Positions 17,631-27,033 of a stretch of DNA of 64,000 nt are shown piece by piece; positions within the stretch are counted from its first letter, which is position 1; the number at the start of each line of letters is the position of its first letter. Source of the DNA: Butyrivibrio sp. MC2013 (GTDB lineage Bacteria > Bacillota > Clostridia > Lachnospirales > Lachnospiraceae); the NCBI RefSeq assembly GCF_000424585.1, contig NZ_AUKE01000008.1:1-64000 (forward strand), given 5' to 3'. Position numbers and translations under genes: made by a program. The notes beneath the pieces are model-generated. The model saw only the letters and a list, made by a program, of their open reading frames with translations. It had not been told where the DNA came from and ran no database searches.

Positions 17631-20276
17631 TTAACCAAGCTGCTTCTTTAATACTTCAATTGACTTCTCCAGGGCGCTTTCAATACCTGCAGGATTCTTA
17701 CCACCGGCCTGAGCCATGTTAGGACGGCCACCGCCGCCTCCGCCTACAAGACCTGCAATCTCCTTGATCAGGTTACCTGCATGAGCACCACTCTTCATTG
17801 CCTTGTCAGATACCTTGGCTACAAGATTGACCTTGCCGCCTTCATCAGAAGCCAGCACTACGCCGCCTTCTCCAAGCTTCGTCATAAGCTCATCAGCAAG
17901 ATCTCTGAGTCCGTTCATTGCTGTTCCGGGTACCTTTACAGCCAAGAGCTTGTATTCACCATGTGTAACAGCGCTATCCATTACATCTCCAACCGCTTCC
18001 TTGGCAGCCTTGGCCTTGAGGCTCTCCAGCTCATGATGAAGGCTCTTGATCTCAGCCTGCATTGCAGCTATCCTTGCAGGAAGCTCTTCTGCTCTGGTCT
18101 TTGCAGCATCAGCAGCTTCTTCCAGGAGTTTTTCGTTATTCTTGTAATATTTGATCACATTAGATCCTGTGATAGCCTCGATACGTCTTACGCCGGCAGC
18201 AACGCCTGATTCAGACAGGATCTTGAAGTTAGCGATCTCACCTGTGTGAGCTACATGAGTACCACCACAAAGCTCAATTGAGTAATCACCCATATTGACT
18301 ACACGTACTTCATCACCGTATTTCTCGCCAAAGAGTGCCATGGCGCCAGTCTTCTTGGCATCTTCGATGCTCATGATATCTGTACGTACTGCCAGATCAT
18401 CTGCAATAGCCTTGTTAACCAGTTCTTCTACCTTAGAAATCTCATCGGCTGTCATAGCCTTGCCATAGGAGAAATCAAATCTGGTCCTGTCAGGATCCTG
18501 ATAAGAACCCTGCTGCTCTACATTATCTCCCAGTACCTGTCTCAGAGCCTTCTGCATCAGATGAGTAGCACTATGATTCTTGCAGGTAGCTGTTCTGGTC
18601 TCCCTGCAAACTTCAAGCTCTGCTTCCTCACCTACTTTAATAGTTCCGGATACCACTTTACCGGTATGTCCGATCCTACCTTCAGGAAGCTTTACTGTCT
18701 CAGCTACTTCAAATACACCACCGGCAGTCCTGATCACACCCTTATCACCCTTCTGACCACCCATTGTGGCATAGAATGGAGTCTTTGCTACGATCACAGT
18801 TCCTTCTGTTCCTTCTGATAAGCTATCCTGAACAGCTGTATTATCAGCAAGCACCAGAATCTTATCAGTAGAGCTCAATCTGTCATAACCAATAAATTCA
18901 CTGCTTATGCTCTTATCAACCTTTTCATAGATATCAGCCGCAACAGTCTTTTGTGAGAATGCAGCATTTTCTCTGGCAAGCTGCTTCTGCTCTTCCATGG
19001 CAGCCTTAAAGCCTTCTTCATCTACGCTAAGGCCCTCTTCTGATGCCATTTCCACAGTGAGTTCAATAGGGAAACCAAATGTATCATAAAGGTAGAATGC
19101 AGATTTGCCATCAATGGAGCCTACAGATTTCTTCTCGCCAAGTATCTTCTTAAACTCCTTCAGACCGTTCTCAAGAGTAGCCTCGAATCTTCTGATCTCG
19201 TTACCCAGCTCTGTAAGGATAAACTCTCTGTTCTGTACCAGCAGAGGATAAGACTCATTATAGATCTCATCCACATACATAGATGCAATATGCAGAATAT
19301 CAGATGTCTGGATTCCCAGATTCCTGGAATGTCGCACAGCACGGCGGATAAGGCGACGAAGTACGTAGCCTGCACCCATATTTGAAGGAAGGAGCCTTGC
19401 CTTATCGCCAATGAGCATCACCGCTGTTCTTGTATGATCAGCAAGAATACGCATGGATACTGTATACTTGTCATCAGCATCGTATTTTTTGCCGGATGCC
19501 TGCTCAATATAAGCAATAATAGGAGCAAAAAGGTCTGTCTTATAAACATCCTTGCTTCCGTTAAGGAAAGCCAATATTCTCTCAAGGCCCCATCCGGTAT
19601 CTACGTTTTTCTTTTCCAGGGGTGTGAGATGACCATCCTCATGCTTCTCATACTGCATGAATACGTCATTACCGATCTCTGTATACTTGCCGCAATCACA
19701 TCCAGGTCCGCAATCAGGGCCGCAATCCGGAACGTCGGCTATATAGAACATCTCGGAATCGGGACCACAGGGTCCAAATTCCAGTCCCCACCAGTTATCT
19801 TCTGCAGGAAGGAAATATACATTCTCGGGCTTGAAGCCTGACTCTATCCTGTACTTTGCACCCTCTTCATCCCTGGGTGCATTCTCATCACCTGCAAATA
19901 CTGTAGCTGCAAGGTGATCTGCATCAAAGCCGAATACCTGTGTAAGGAGTTCATAGCTCCATTTGCACCTCTCAGCCTTGAAATAATCTCCAAGACTCCA
20001 GCTGCCCATCATCTCAAAGAAAGTAACATGGCTTCTGTCGCCTACGGAATCAATATCGTTGGTTCTAACGCAGCCCTGTACATTGCAGAGCCTCTTACCC
20101 ATGGGGTGCTTCTTGCCAAGGAGGTAGGGCATCAAAGCCTGCATACCTGCTACATTGAACATAACACCGGTAGAACCGTCAGATACAAGGGATACGGCAC
20201 CACAGTTAACGTGACCTCTCTCCTCATAGAAGCGGATCCATTCTTTTCTTAACTCATTGGACGTAAACTGTCTCAT
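17631..20276 (-). CDS. alaS: Alanyl-tRNA synthetase
   Basis: An 881-residue class II synthetase charging tRNA-Ala. The N-terminal catalytic domain starts MRQFTSNELRKEWIRFYEERGH and contains RTNDIDSVGDRSHVTFFEM and the GWGLERI segment. The editing domain has the zinc-type site HSATHLMQ with CGGTHVAHTG. The C-Ala domain ends with a Gly-rich segment, GGGGGGRPNMAQAGG. Full length and intact. It follows glyS by 14 bases in the same operon, so two tRNA synthetases are co-transcribed. Confidence 0.98.
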   Translation of the reverse strand: MRQFTSNELRKEWIRFYEERGHVNCGAVSLVSDGSTGVMFNVAGMQALMPYLLGKKHPMGKRLCNVQGCVRTNDIDSVGDRSHVTFFEMMGSWSLGDYFKAERCKWSYELLTQVFGFDADHLAATVFAGDENAPRDEEGAKYRIESGFKPENVYFLPAEDNWWGLEFGPCGPDSEMFYIADVPDCGPDCGPGCDCGKYTEIGNDVFMQYEKHEDGHLTPLEKKNVDTGWGLERILAFLNGSKDVYKTDLFAPIIAYIEQASGKKYDADDKYTVSMRILADHTRTAVMLIGDKARLLPSNMGAGYVLRRLIRRAVRHSRNLGIQTSDILHIASMYVDEIYNESYPLLVQNREFILTELGNEIRRFEATLENGLKEFKKILGEKKSVGSIDGKSAFYLYDTFGFPIELTVEMASEEGLSVDEEGFKAAMEEQKQLARENAAFSQKTVAADIYEKVDKSISSEFIGYDRLSSTDKILVLADNTAVQDSLSEGTEGTVIVAKTPFYATMGGQKGDKGVIRTAGGVFEVAETVKLPEGRIGHTGKVVSGTIKVGEEAELEVCRETRTATCKNHSATHLMQKALRQVLGDNVEQQGSYQDPDRTRFDFSYGKAMTADEISKVEELVNKAIADDLAVRTDIMSIEDAKKTGAMALFGEKYGDEVRVVNMGDYSIELCGGTHVAHTGEIANFKILSESGVAAGVRRIEAITGSNVIKYYKNNEKLLEEAADAAKTRAEELPARIAAMQAEIKSLHHELESLKAKAAKEAVGDVMDSAVTHGEYKLLAVKVPGTAMNGLRDLADELMTKLGEGGVVLASDEGGKVNLVAKVSDKAMKSGAHAGNLIKEIAGLVGGGGGGRPNMAQAGGKNPAGIESALEKSIEVLKKQLG

Positions 20277-20290
20277 AACCTTCTCCCAAA

Positions 20291-21709
20291 TTAAAATGTG
20301 AATTTCTCTTCAAAGAAACTGTCAAGCTTGTCGATGGGCCATCTTACATTGCCGGGCTCGTACTCGATCTGAGCCATAGTATCTCTCTCTCTGATGGTCA
20401 CGCAGTGATCCTCTTCGGAATCAAAGTCATAAGCGATGCAGAAAGGAGTACCGATCTCATCCTGTCTTCTGTATCTCTTACCAATGGAGCCTCTGTCATC
20501 ATACTCGCAGTTCCACTTGGATGAGAGCTGATCAAATACCTTCTCGGCATTCTCTGAGAGCTTCTTGGAGATAGGAAGCACTGCGATCTTAACAGGAGCA
20601 AGGAAAGGATGGAAATGCATAACTGTACGTACATCACCGCCTTCAAGCTCTTCTTCATCATATGCAGCGCAGAGGAATGCAAGAGCCACTCTGTCAGCAC
20701 CAAGTGAAGGCTCGATAACGTAAGGGATAAATCTCTTACCGCTTGCCTCGTCAAAATATGTAAGATCCTCACCGGAGGTAGTCTGATGCTGGCCCAGATC
20801 ATAATCTGTCCTGTCAGCGATACCCCAAAGCTCGCCCCATCCGAAGGGGAAGAGGAATTCAATATCTGTAGTACCCTTGGAATAGAATGCAAGCTCAGCC
20901 TGATCGTGCTCTCTAAGCCTCATCTCATCCTTCTTCATGCCCAGTGAGAGCAGGAAGTTCTCGCAATAATCCTTCCAGTACTCATACCACTCAAGATCTG
21001 TGCCGGGCTCGCAGAAGAACTCAAGCTCCATCTGCTCAAATTCACGGGTCCTGAAAGTGAAGTTACCGGGTGTGATCTCATTTCTAAAGCTCTTACCAAC
21101 CTGTGCGATACCGAAGGGAAGCTTCTTTCTGCTGGTACGCTGTACATTCTTGAAGTTTACAAAGATACCCTGTGCTGTCTCAGGTCTGAGATATACAGTA
21201 TTCTTGGCATCCTCTGTAACACCCTGGAAGGTCTTGAACATCAGGTTGAACTGACGGATATCAGTGAAATTGTGCTTACCGCAGGTAGGGCAGGGAACAT
21301 TGTTCTTTTCGATGAAATCCTTCATCTCCTGCTGGGACCAGCCATCTACTGATGACTCAAGAGTGATGCCGTTAGCCTCGGCATAGTCCTCGATGATCTT
21401 GTCTGCTCTGAAACGCTCATGGCATTCTTTACAATCCATAAGGGGATCTGAGAATCCTGCAAGATGTCCTGAAGCCACCCATGTCTGAGGATTCATAAGG
21501 ATAGCACAGTCTACACCTACGTTGTACTTGCTCTCCTGTACGAACTTCTTCCACCAGGCCTTCTTAACATTGTTCTTGAACTCTACTCCCAGCGGGCCGT
21601 AATCCCATGTATTGGCCAGACCGCCGTAGATCTCGGAACCGGGATAGATAAATCCCCTGCCCTTTGCAAGAGCAATGACTTTGTCCATTGTTTTTTCTTC
21701 TGCTTTCAT
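20291..21709 (-). CDS. glyS: Glycyl-tRNA synthetase (single-chain type)
   Basis: A 472-residue homodimeric class II GlyRS of the eukaryote/Gram-positive type, not the alpha2beta2 type. Typical segments are [60 protein letters not shown] and the C-terminal anticodon-binding domain with [17 protein letters not shown]. Two CxxC-like pairs (CKEC, CPTC) in the insertion could bind zinc. The ATG at 21709 has GGGAG upstream; a second Met at residue 8 is possible. Confidence 0.97.
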   Translation of the reverse strand: MKAEEKTMDKVIALAKGRGFIYPGSEIYGGLANTWDYGPLGVEFKNNVKKAWWKKFVQESKYNVGVDCAILMNPQTWVASGHLAGFSDPLMDCKECHERFRADKIIEDYAEANGITLESSVDGWSQQEMKDFIEKNNVPCPTCGKHNFTDIRQFNLMFKTFQGVTEDAKNTVYLRPETAQGIFVNFKNVQRTSRKKLPFGIAQVGKSFRNEITPGNFTFRTREFEQMELEFFCEPGTDLEWYEYWKDYCENFLLSLGMKKDEMRLREHDQAELAFYSKGTTDIEFLFPFGWGELWGIADRTDYDLGQHQTTSGEDLTYFDEASGKRFIPYVIEPSLGADRVALAFLCAAYDEEELEGGDVRTVMHFHPFLAPVKIAVLPISKKLSENAEKVFDQLSSKWNCEYDDRGSIGKRYRRQDEIGTPFCIAYDFDSEEDHCVTIRERDTMAQIEYEPGNVRWPIDKLDSFFEEKFTF

Positions 21710-21739
21710 CTCTTAAATCTCCCTATAATATTATTTCAA

Positions 21740-22318
21740 TTATTTATTATCTATTACTATACAGGCAGGATCATCCTCTGATGCATTAACCTTTGCAGTC
21801 TTTCCTGATACAGTCACATTGCTGCTGGCTGCCAATATCTTGGAAGGAGCTATAAAATCCTCTTCTTCATATATCATGATGACCTTCATGTTGTCTGTAA
21901 CTTCAAAAGCATCTGCCCCTGAAGCAGATACGAGATCAGGCATGCTGATACCTGACAAAGAGCACTCAGTCTTAGAGCCTGCAAAAAAGCTGATATTATT
22001 AAAATCAGCATAATCTGATGCCGAGGCAAACTTCATTATGAGCCTGACCTTATCGCCCATTTTGTCAGCGCTGAGCATCTCTACTCCGCCGCCGCTAAAA
22101 CCGGCGATCTCTGAGCTCACCATATTCTTGAGCTCATCCACATCGTAATAATCCATATCAAAATCTTCGACAATACAGGATATCAGGCTCCCATCTTTAT
22201 CCAGTTCAAGGGTAGTAACCTCTGCATCCTTTGCGGAAGCCCCCTTACATCCGGCAAGTGCTAAGCACAGGATAAGGATAGAGCATGATACCAAAAGCTT
22301 ATCAAATATCCTAGACAT
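21740..22318 (-). CDS. Lipoprotein, unknown function
   Basis: A 192-residue protein with a signal peptide and lipobox LAGC (Cys at about residue 24). The mature part is acidic with no domain that I recognise. It contains LDKDGSLISCIVEDFDMDYYDVDELKNM early on and a repeated pattern of short beta segments. Members of this kind with an adjacent glyS/recO context occur in Lachnospiraceae (recollection, unverified). It lies 30 bases upstream of glyS and 62 bases downstream of recO. Confidence 0.72.
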   Translation of the reverse strand: MSRIFDKLLVSCSILILCLALAGCKGASAKDAEVTTLELDKDGSLISCIVEDFDMDYYDVDELKNMVSSEIAGFSGGGVEMLSADKMGDKVRLIMKFASASDYADFNNISFFAGSKTECSLSGISMPDLVSASGADAFEVTDNMKVIMIYEEEDFIAPSKILAASSNVTVSGKTAKVNASEDDPACIVIDNK

Positions 22319-22380
22319 TATATATAATATCCTCCCGTTATCGGCATATTCTTAGATTATAATAGCAGCCTCATCTTTTT

Positions 22381-23052
22381 TCAACTTTCAAATGCAGATA
22401 GCATATCAAGTGAAGACAGGCGTCTATCCACAAATCTGTCTCTAAGGCGGCGGGTATAGCGCTCAAGCTCTTCCATTCCCTGACCGGACAGCCTGAAGGA
22501 GAAGAGCTCCTTAAAGGGCGCGGTCATGATATGCTGCAGGGTCTTTTGAAGGATCGGGCTCTGAGTCATGGGATCGATGCCCGGGAACTGGCCATCTATC
22601 ATAAGGGCCTTGATCTCGTAGACACACCTTACCAGCTTTCTGTCAAAGCCTTCCCTGGTAAGGGCGCAAAGAGATACATATAGCAGGCGAAAGAGATCTC
22701 TTTCATCTGAATTCTCAGTGCCATAATAATCCGCCAGTTCCAGGAGAAAGCTGCCATACACCGTCTTCTCCAGATCCCGGCGGAATTCTTCAAAATATGA
22801 AATAATGTCTGCTTCGATGATATTGTATGAATTCTTACCTGCAAAAAGGATAAAATTCCCACAGCAAAAGGGCTCAACATTACCGGACAGTCTGCCGCCG
22901 GGCTTTCTTGCTCCCCTTGCAAATGCAGAGATCTTGCCTTTTTCCATGGTCAGGATGGTCACAGCAAAATCATAATCTCCCACAGGTCTGTGCCTTATCA
23001 CAATGCCGCTCACCCTGATCCTTGCATCATCATAAGATCCGTTATTCATCAT
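22381..23052 (-). CDS. recO: DNA repair protein RecO, lacking the zinc-finger cysteines
   Basis: A 223-residue RecO. The N-terminal OB fold is clear (VSGIVIRHRPVGDYDFAVTI, GKISAFARGARKPGGRLSGN) and the helical domain follows (YGSFLLELADYYGTENSDERDLFRLL). The C-terminal part goes from YEIKALMIDGQFPGIDPMTQSP directly to SFRLSGQGMEELERY without the CxxC...CxxC zinc module that usually sits there, which explains the short length. RecO loads RecA with RecR. The ATG overlaps the era stop (ATGA), so the two are coupled. Confidence 0.9.
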   Translation of the reverse strand: MMNNGSYDDARIRVSGIVIRHRPVGDYDFAVTILTMEKGKISAFARGARKPGGRLSGNVEPFCCGNFILFAGKNSYNIIEADIISYFEEFRRDLEKTVYGSFLLELADYYGTENSDERDLFRLLYVSLCALTREGFDRKLVRCVYEIKALMIDGQFPGIDPMTQSPILQKTLQHIMTAPFKELFSFRLSGQGMEELERYTRRLRDRFVDRRLSSLDMLSAFES

Positions 23053-23975
23053 ATGTTGCGCTCATCATATCCAAAATGCTTCATCATGGAGCTGTCATCA
23101 CGCCAGTTCTTTCTGACCTTGACCCAGAGCTTGAGATTGACCTTGGTCTCTGTCATCTTCTCAATATCTATCCTGGCCTGGGAACCTATTTTCCTGAGCA
23201 TGGCTCCGTTCTTGCCTATTATGATGCCTTTATGGGAATCCCTTTCACAGATGATAGACGCATCAAGATCTATCAGGCTCCTGCCGTCATCTGTGACAAA
23301 ATCCTCTCTCTCGTGCATCTTTTCAACAGTCACTGCTATTCCGTGGGGAACCTCATCCTTAAGGAGCCTTAGCGCCTTCTCTCTGATGATCTCAGCTGCT
23401 ATATCCCTCTCAGGCTCCTCAGTGACTGTATCCTCATCATAGAGAGCAGGTCCGTAAGGCAGATATTTATATATGGTATCCATAAGTGATTCCAGATTGA
23501 TGCGCTTAAAAGCTGATACCGGTACAATATCCGCCAGGACCATCTGATCCTTATAGGAATTAATCACAGTCTCAAGCTTGTCCTTACTGATGGTATCAAT
23601 CTTGTTGATCACAAGGATCACCGGTTGACGACACTTCTTTAGCTGACTGATAACATATCTCTCAGAAGCGCCAACATATGAAGACGGCTCTACAAGCCAA
23701 AGGATCATATCGGCATCTTCAAGAGTCTTCTGGGCGATATGTAGCATATAACTTCCCAGCTTGTTCTTGGACTCATGGATACCAGGGGTATCCACAAAGA
23801 TCATCTGACATCTGTCATCTGTATAAACCGTCTGGATCCTGCCCCTGGTAGTCTGTGGCTTACTGGAGGTGATGGCGATCTTCTGACCTATCATATTGTT
23901 CATAAGTGTGGACTTGCCTACATTTGGGCGGCCCACCAGGGCTATATAGCCTGTCTTAAAATTATCCATTAGCAT
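23049..23975 (-). CDS. era: GTPase Era
   Basis: A 308-residue GTPase for 16S rRNA maturation and 30S assembly. G1 is GRPNVGKST, G3 is DTPGIHE and G4 is NKID, followed by the C-terminal KH RNA-binding domain with GIIIGKNGAMLRKIGSQAR. The start could also be the Met two codons in. Its stop overlaps recO by 4 bases. Confidence 0.98.
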   Translation of the reverse strand: MLMDNFKTGYIALVGRPNVGKSTLMNNMIGQKIAITSSKPQTTRGRIQTVYTDDRCQMIFVDTPGIHESKNKLGSYMLHIAQKTLEDADMILWLVEPSSYVGASERYVISQLKKCRQPVILVINKIDTISKDKLETVINSYKDQMVLADIVPVSAFKRINLESLMDTIYKYLPYGPALYDEDTVTEEPERDIAAEIIREKALRLLKDEVPHGIAVTVEKMHEREDFVTDDGRSLIDLDASIICERDSHKGIIIGKNGAMLRKIGSQARIDIEKMTETKVNLKLWVKVRKNWRDDSSMMKHFGYDERNI

Positions 23976-23986
23976 TTCTCTTTACT

Positions 23987-24013
23987 TCCGGGTCCATAAA
24001 ACATGGACCCGGA
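23987..24013. terminator. Stem-loop between the M16C protease gene and era
   Basis: A perfect 11-bp stem TCCGGGTCCAT / ATGGACCCGGA with a 5-base loop. There is no U-run on either strand, so it may be a processing or stability signal rather than a terminator. Confidence 0.5.
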
Positions 24014-24046
24014 TCATTTAATACCGCAAGTATAGCGGCTCATTTC

Positions 24047-26962
24047 TCAAAGCTGCCTGATCACATCAAATAAATCCTTGTATTCATCTATCTTCTCAGC
24101 AGTACCCACTACGCAGATGCAAGCGTTCTTTTGATAGGCCTCTATATACGCGGCAAGAGCTCTGATATCGGAGACAGTAGCTTCAAGAACCTGTCTCCTG
24201 TATTCCCGCTCATCTTCAATGCTGCTGCGTGTGATATATGCCGCCATCCCCCTTGAAGCCTTCATACTGGGAGTGGCAGGGGTATCGATCTCTCCTATGG
24301 TACCTATTATATACTGGGTCATAGTCCTGTCATCACAGTCAAAGTCCCTGACAAAGTCAGCAACTTTTCTGAATACATCAAGTGATCTGCCAAGATGAGG
24401 GTCTCTGTAGGTGACCATATAGGAATCACCATTATGGATGCAAGCTCCCTGTACACCGTAAGCTCCGCCGGTGATCCTGATATTATTATAAAGATAATCA
24501 TATCCCAGGATCATCTTGAGTACCTTGAGAGCCCCATTATAGGAAAGCCCCTCTTTGGCAAAATTTCCTGCTATAGCAACGTATTGAACCTGTCCGGCTG
24601 TCTTGAAGGCTTCATTTCTTGCTACAGGTTTAAACACAGGGCTTCCTTGTCTGCATTCATCTTTATAGAGCTTGTCTGCAAATTCTTCGCAAAGGGCCTC
24701 TATATCGCCATAATCCTTGGAAGGCGAGGTATAACTTATAAGGAGATTCTCTCTCCTGAAGAGGCAGCGCATAAGCTCTTCAAGCTTTGATGAGAGTTCC
24801 TTGTGAGTAGCCTCATCATAGTTTTCATCCATCGCCTTGACCTTTTCATAAGCGCTGACGCCAACAAGTCTTTCCACAGAGACCATGACAGGTGATACGC
24901 CTGAGATTGCTCTTAGGTAAGCTGTCACATTTCCTCCTGATATAAAACCGGACTGCATATGAGATTTTTTCTCGTCAAGAATTTCTCCAAGCCTTGTCTT
25001 ATCAGTCATTTTAGAAGTCATGACAAGCTCCGTGGCCAGCTCAAAGGCATCTCTAAGATTTTCTTTTAATACCTTCACTTCTATCTCAAAGGTATTTTTA
25101 AAGAGGTTAATATCCTTTTTGTCGCTGTAATATGCTGTATCCACCCTCATTCCGCCGGTGCGGATATTTACTTCATTGTAGAAGTCATTGTAATCATAAT
25201 GCTCTGTATCAACCTGTCCCAGGACGCTTCTTAGGATGGAAGCATAGTCATAGAGATCATCAGGAATGTCCTTCATATCAAACTGGAAGGTAAGATATGC
25301 GATACCATTGGTCTGGATATCATGATACAGGAGCACATTGTCTCCAAAATGCTTTTCTTCATAGATAAAAGGATCAGGCTCCTTCTTCAGATCCTCTATA
25401 GAGAGCATAGGAATGGTGGCCAGAGCTTCAGGGCTGTCCTCCCTCTCCTGGAAGGCCTTAAGCTCTGCAGTAGCCTTTACTATATCTTCAATTTCTTTTG
25501 CCGTGAGGGATGCCTTATAGTCAGCCAGTTTCTTGTCAAGCTCTGCCTGCTTCTTTTCTCCCAGACCTTTCACGGGATTTAAGGTAACCACGCTTCTATG
25601 GGGGTTATCCAGCAGATAAGTCTGTATCAGCTTTTCAAAATAGTCTCCGGATAACTCTTTTCTCAGCTCTTTGTAAGTATCACCTGCTTCAAGATGTATC
25701 CAGGGCAGCCTGTCATCATAGAGCCAGCTGTCAAGCATCTTAAGGCCGTATACCAGGCCCTTGGGAAGTCTTCCAAAATCAGCTTCCCTGAACCTGAATT
25801 CGTCTGTATTTATAGCCCCTTCAAGGGCCTTTTTGTCAAGGCCGTTCTTTACTGCTTCTTCCAGTGTTTCTCTTATAGTATCCAGAAATTCAGCTTTTCG
25901 ACTGATGTCCACATTTTTGGATACTATGGAAAAGAAAGGCTGGAGCAGTCCATTTTCAAAGCTGCTATATACATCAGTTCCAAGACCCTTGTCATACAGT
26001 GCCTTCTTCACAATAGCTCCGGGAGCCGAGCAAAGGCTGTAGTCCAGAACATCCAAAGCCAGATAGAGCTTGGGATCAAGACTGTTACCCACAGACCAGT
26101 TAAGGGACAGATATCCACCCTCCTCTTCCTCATCGTCCAATACAGAATAATCCATATCGATCATTGCTGTATTTGCAAAAGGCTTTTGAGGGCTAAGGGA
26201 TGAATCATAATCCTGCCTGTCAAACGAGGACAGATACTCCCTGTCCAGATAGTCTAGATTCTCTGCCACATCCATATTTCCATAGAGGTAAATATAGCTG
26301 TTTGAAGGATGATAATATTTTCTGTGAAAATCCAGATAATCCTCGTAGGTCAGATCCGGAATCTTCTCAGGGTCTCCCCCTGACTCGAAACCATAGCTGT
26401 TGTCAGGATAAAGGGAATTAAGGATCTCTCTATCCAGGATATCATCAGGATTGGAGAAAGCTCCCTTCATTTCGTTATAGACAATACCATTGATCTTAAG
26501 GTCATCAGAAGGGTCCTTAAGCTCATAGTGCCAGCCCTCCTGCTTGAATATATTATCTGTATTATAAATATTTGGATAAAATACAGCGTCAAGATAGACG
26601 TGCATAAGGTTCCTGAAATCCGTATCATTGCAGCTGGCAACAGGATATACAGTCTTATCAGGATATGTCATGGCATTAAGGAATGTGTTAAGAGATCCCT
26701 TTGCAAGAACTATAAAAGGATCCTTTACAGGAAAGTCCCTGGAACCGCACAGTACAGTGTGCTCTATAATATGAGCCACGCCGGTGGAATCCTTGGGCGG
26801 TGTCCTAAAGCCAATATAAAACACCTTATTTTCATCATCATTGGACAGTACCGCTATACGGGCTCCTGTCTTTTTGTGCTTTAATATATAGCTGTCTGAG
26901 CCAATATCATCAATAGCTCTGTGCTCTATGATCTCATAGGCTGTAAGATCTGTAACCTTCAT
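24047..26962 (-). CDS. M16C-family zinc metalloprotease (presequence-protease type)
   Basis: A 971-residue protein from the ATG at 26962, chosen because GGGAG is 8 bases upstream and because the further upstream codons lie inside a dispersed hairpin repeat (26981-27013). The inverted zinc motif HIIEH is at about residues 64-68, within RTPPKDSTGVAHIIEHTVLCGS, and AMTYPDKTVYPVASCN follows. An M16C-associated central domain and two degenerate C-terminal M16 domains give the expected clam-shell enzyme of about 1000 residues (PreP/Cym1-like). No signal peptide, so cytoplasmic peptide degradation is likely. It lies between the membrane protein gene and era. Confidence 0.93.
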   Translation of the reverse strand: MKVTDLTAYEIIEHRAIDDIGSDSYILKHKKTGARIAVLSNDDENKVFYIGFRTPPKDSTGVAHIIEHTVLCGSRDFPVKDPFIVLAKGSLNTFLNAMTYPDKTVYPVASCNDTDFRNLMHVYLDAVFYPNIYNTDNIFKQEGWHYELKDPSDDLKINGIVYNEMKGAFSNPDDILDREILNSLYPDNSYGFESGGDPEKIPDLTYEDYLDFHRKYYHPSNSYIYLYGNMDVAENLDYLDREYLSSFDRQDYDSSLSPQKPFANTAMIDMDYSVLDDEEEEGGYLSLNWSVGNSLDPKLYLALDVLDYSLCSAPGAIVKKALYDKGLGTDVYSSFENGLLQPFFSIVSKNVDISRKAEFLDTIRETLEEAVKNGLDKKALEGAINTDEFRFREADFGRLPKGLVYGLKMLDSWLYDDRLPWIHLEAGDTYKELRKELSGDYFEKLIQTYLLDNPHRSVVTLNPVKGLGEKKQAELDKKLADYKASLTAKEIEDIVKATAELKAFQEREDSPEALATIPMLSIEDLKKEPDPFIYEEKHFGDNVLLYHDIQTNGIAYLTFQFDMKDIPDDLYDYASILRSVLGQVDTEHYDYNDFYNEVNIRTGGMRVDTAYYSDKKDINLFKNTFEIEVKVLKENLRDAFELATELVMTSKMTDKTRLGEILDEKKSHMQSGFISGGNVTAYLRAISGVSPVMVSVERLVGVSAYEKVKAMDENYDEATHKELSSKLEELMRCLFRRENLLISYTSPSKDYGDIEALCEEFADKLYKDECRQGSPVFKPVARNEAFKTAGQVQYVAIAGNFAKEGLSYNGALKVLKMILGYDYLYNNIRITGGAYGVQGACIHNGDSYMVTYRDPHLGRSLDVFRKVADFVRDFDCDDRTMTQYIIGTIGEIDTPATPSMKASRGMAAYITRSSIEDEREYRRQVLEATVSDIRALAAYIEAYQKNACICVVGTAEKIDEYKDLFDVIRQL

Positions 26963-26980
26963 ATATCTGTCTCCCATTAC

Positions 26981-27013
26981 ATACATTCCCAGATAAAGCA
27001 TCCAAGAATGTAT
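26981..27013. repeat. Half copy of the 92-bp palindromic element (33-bp hairpin)
   Basis: Layout 14-5-14 bases: ATACATTCCCAGAT, loop, ATCCAAGAATGTAT. The right arm is identical to that of the full copies; the left arm has three changes, so pairing is interrupted. It lies 18 bases upstream of the M16C start. Confidence 0.7.
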
Positions 27014-27033
27014 ATGTTAACTTACTATTATTT

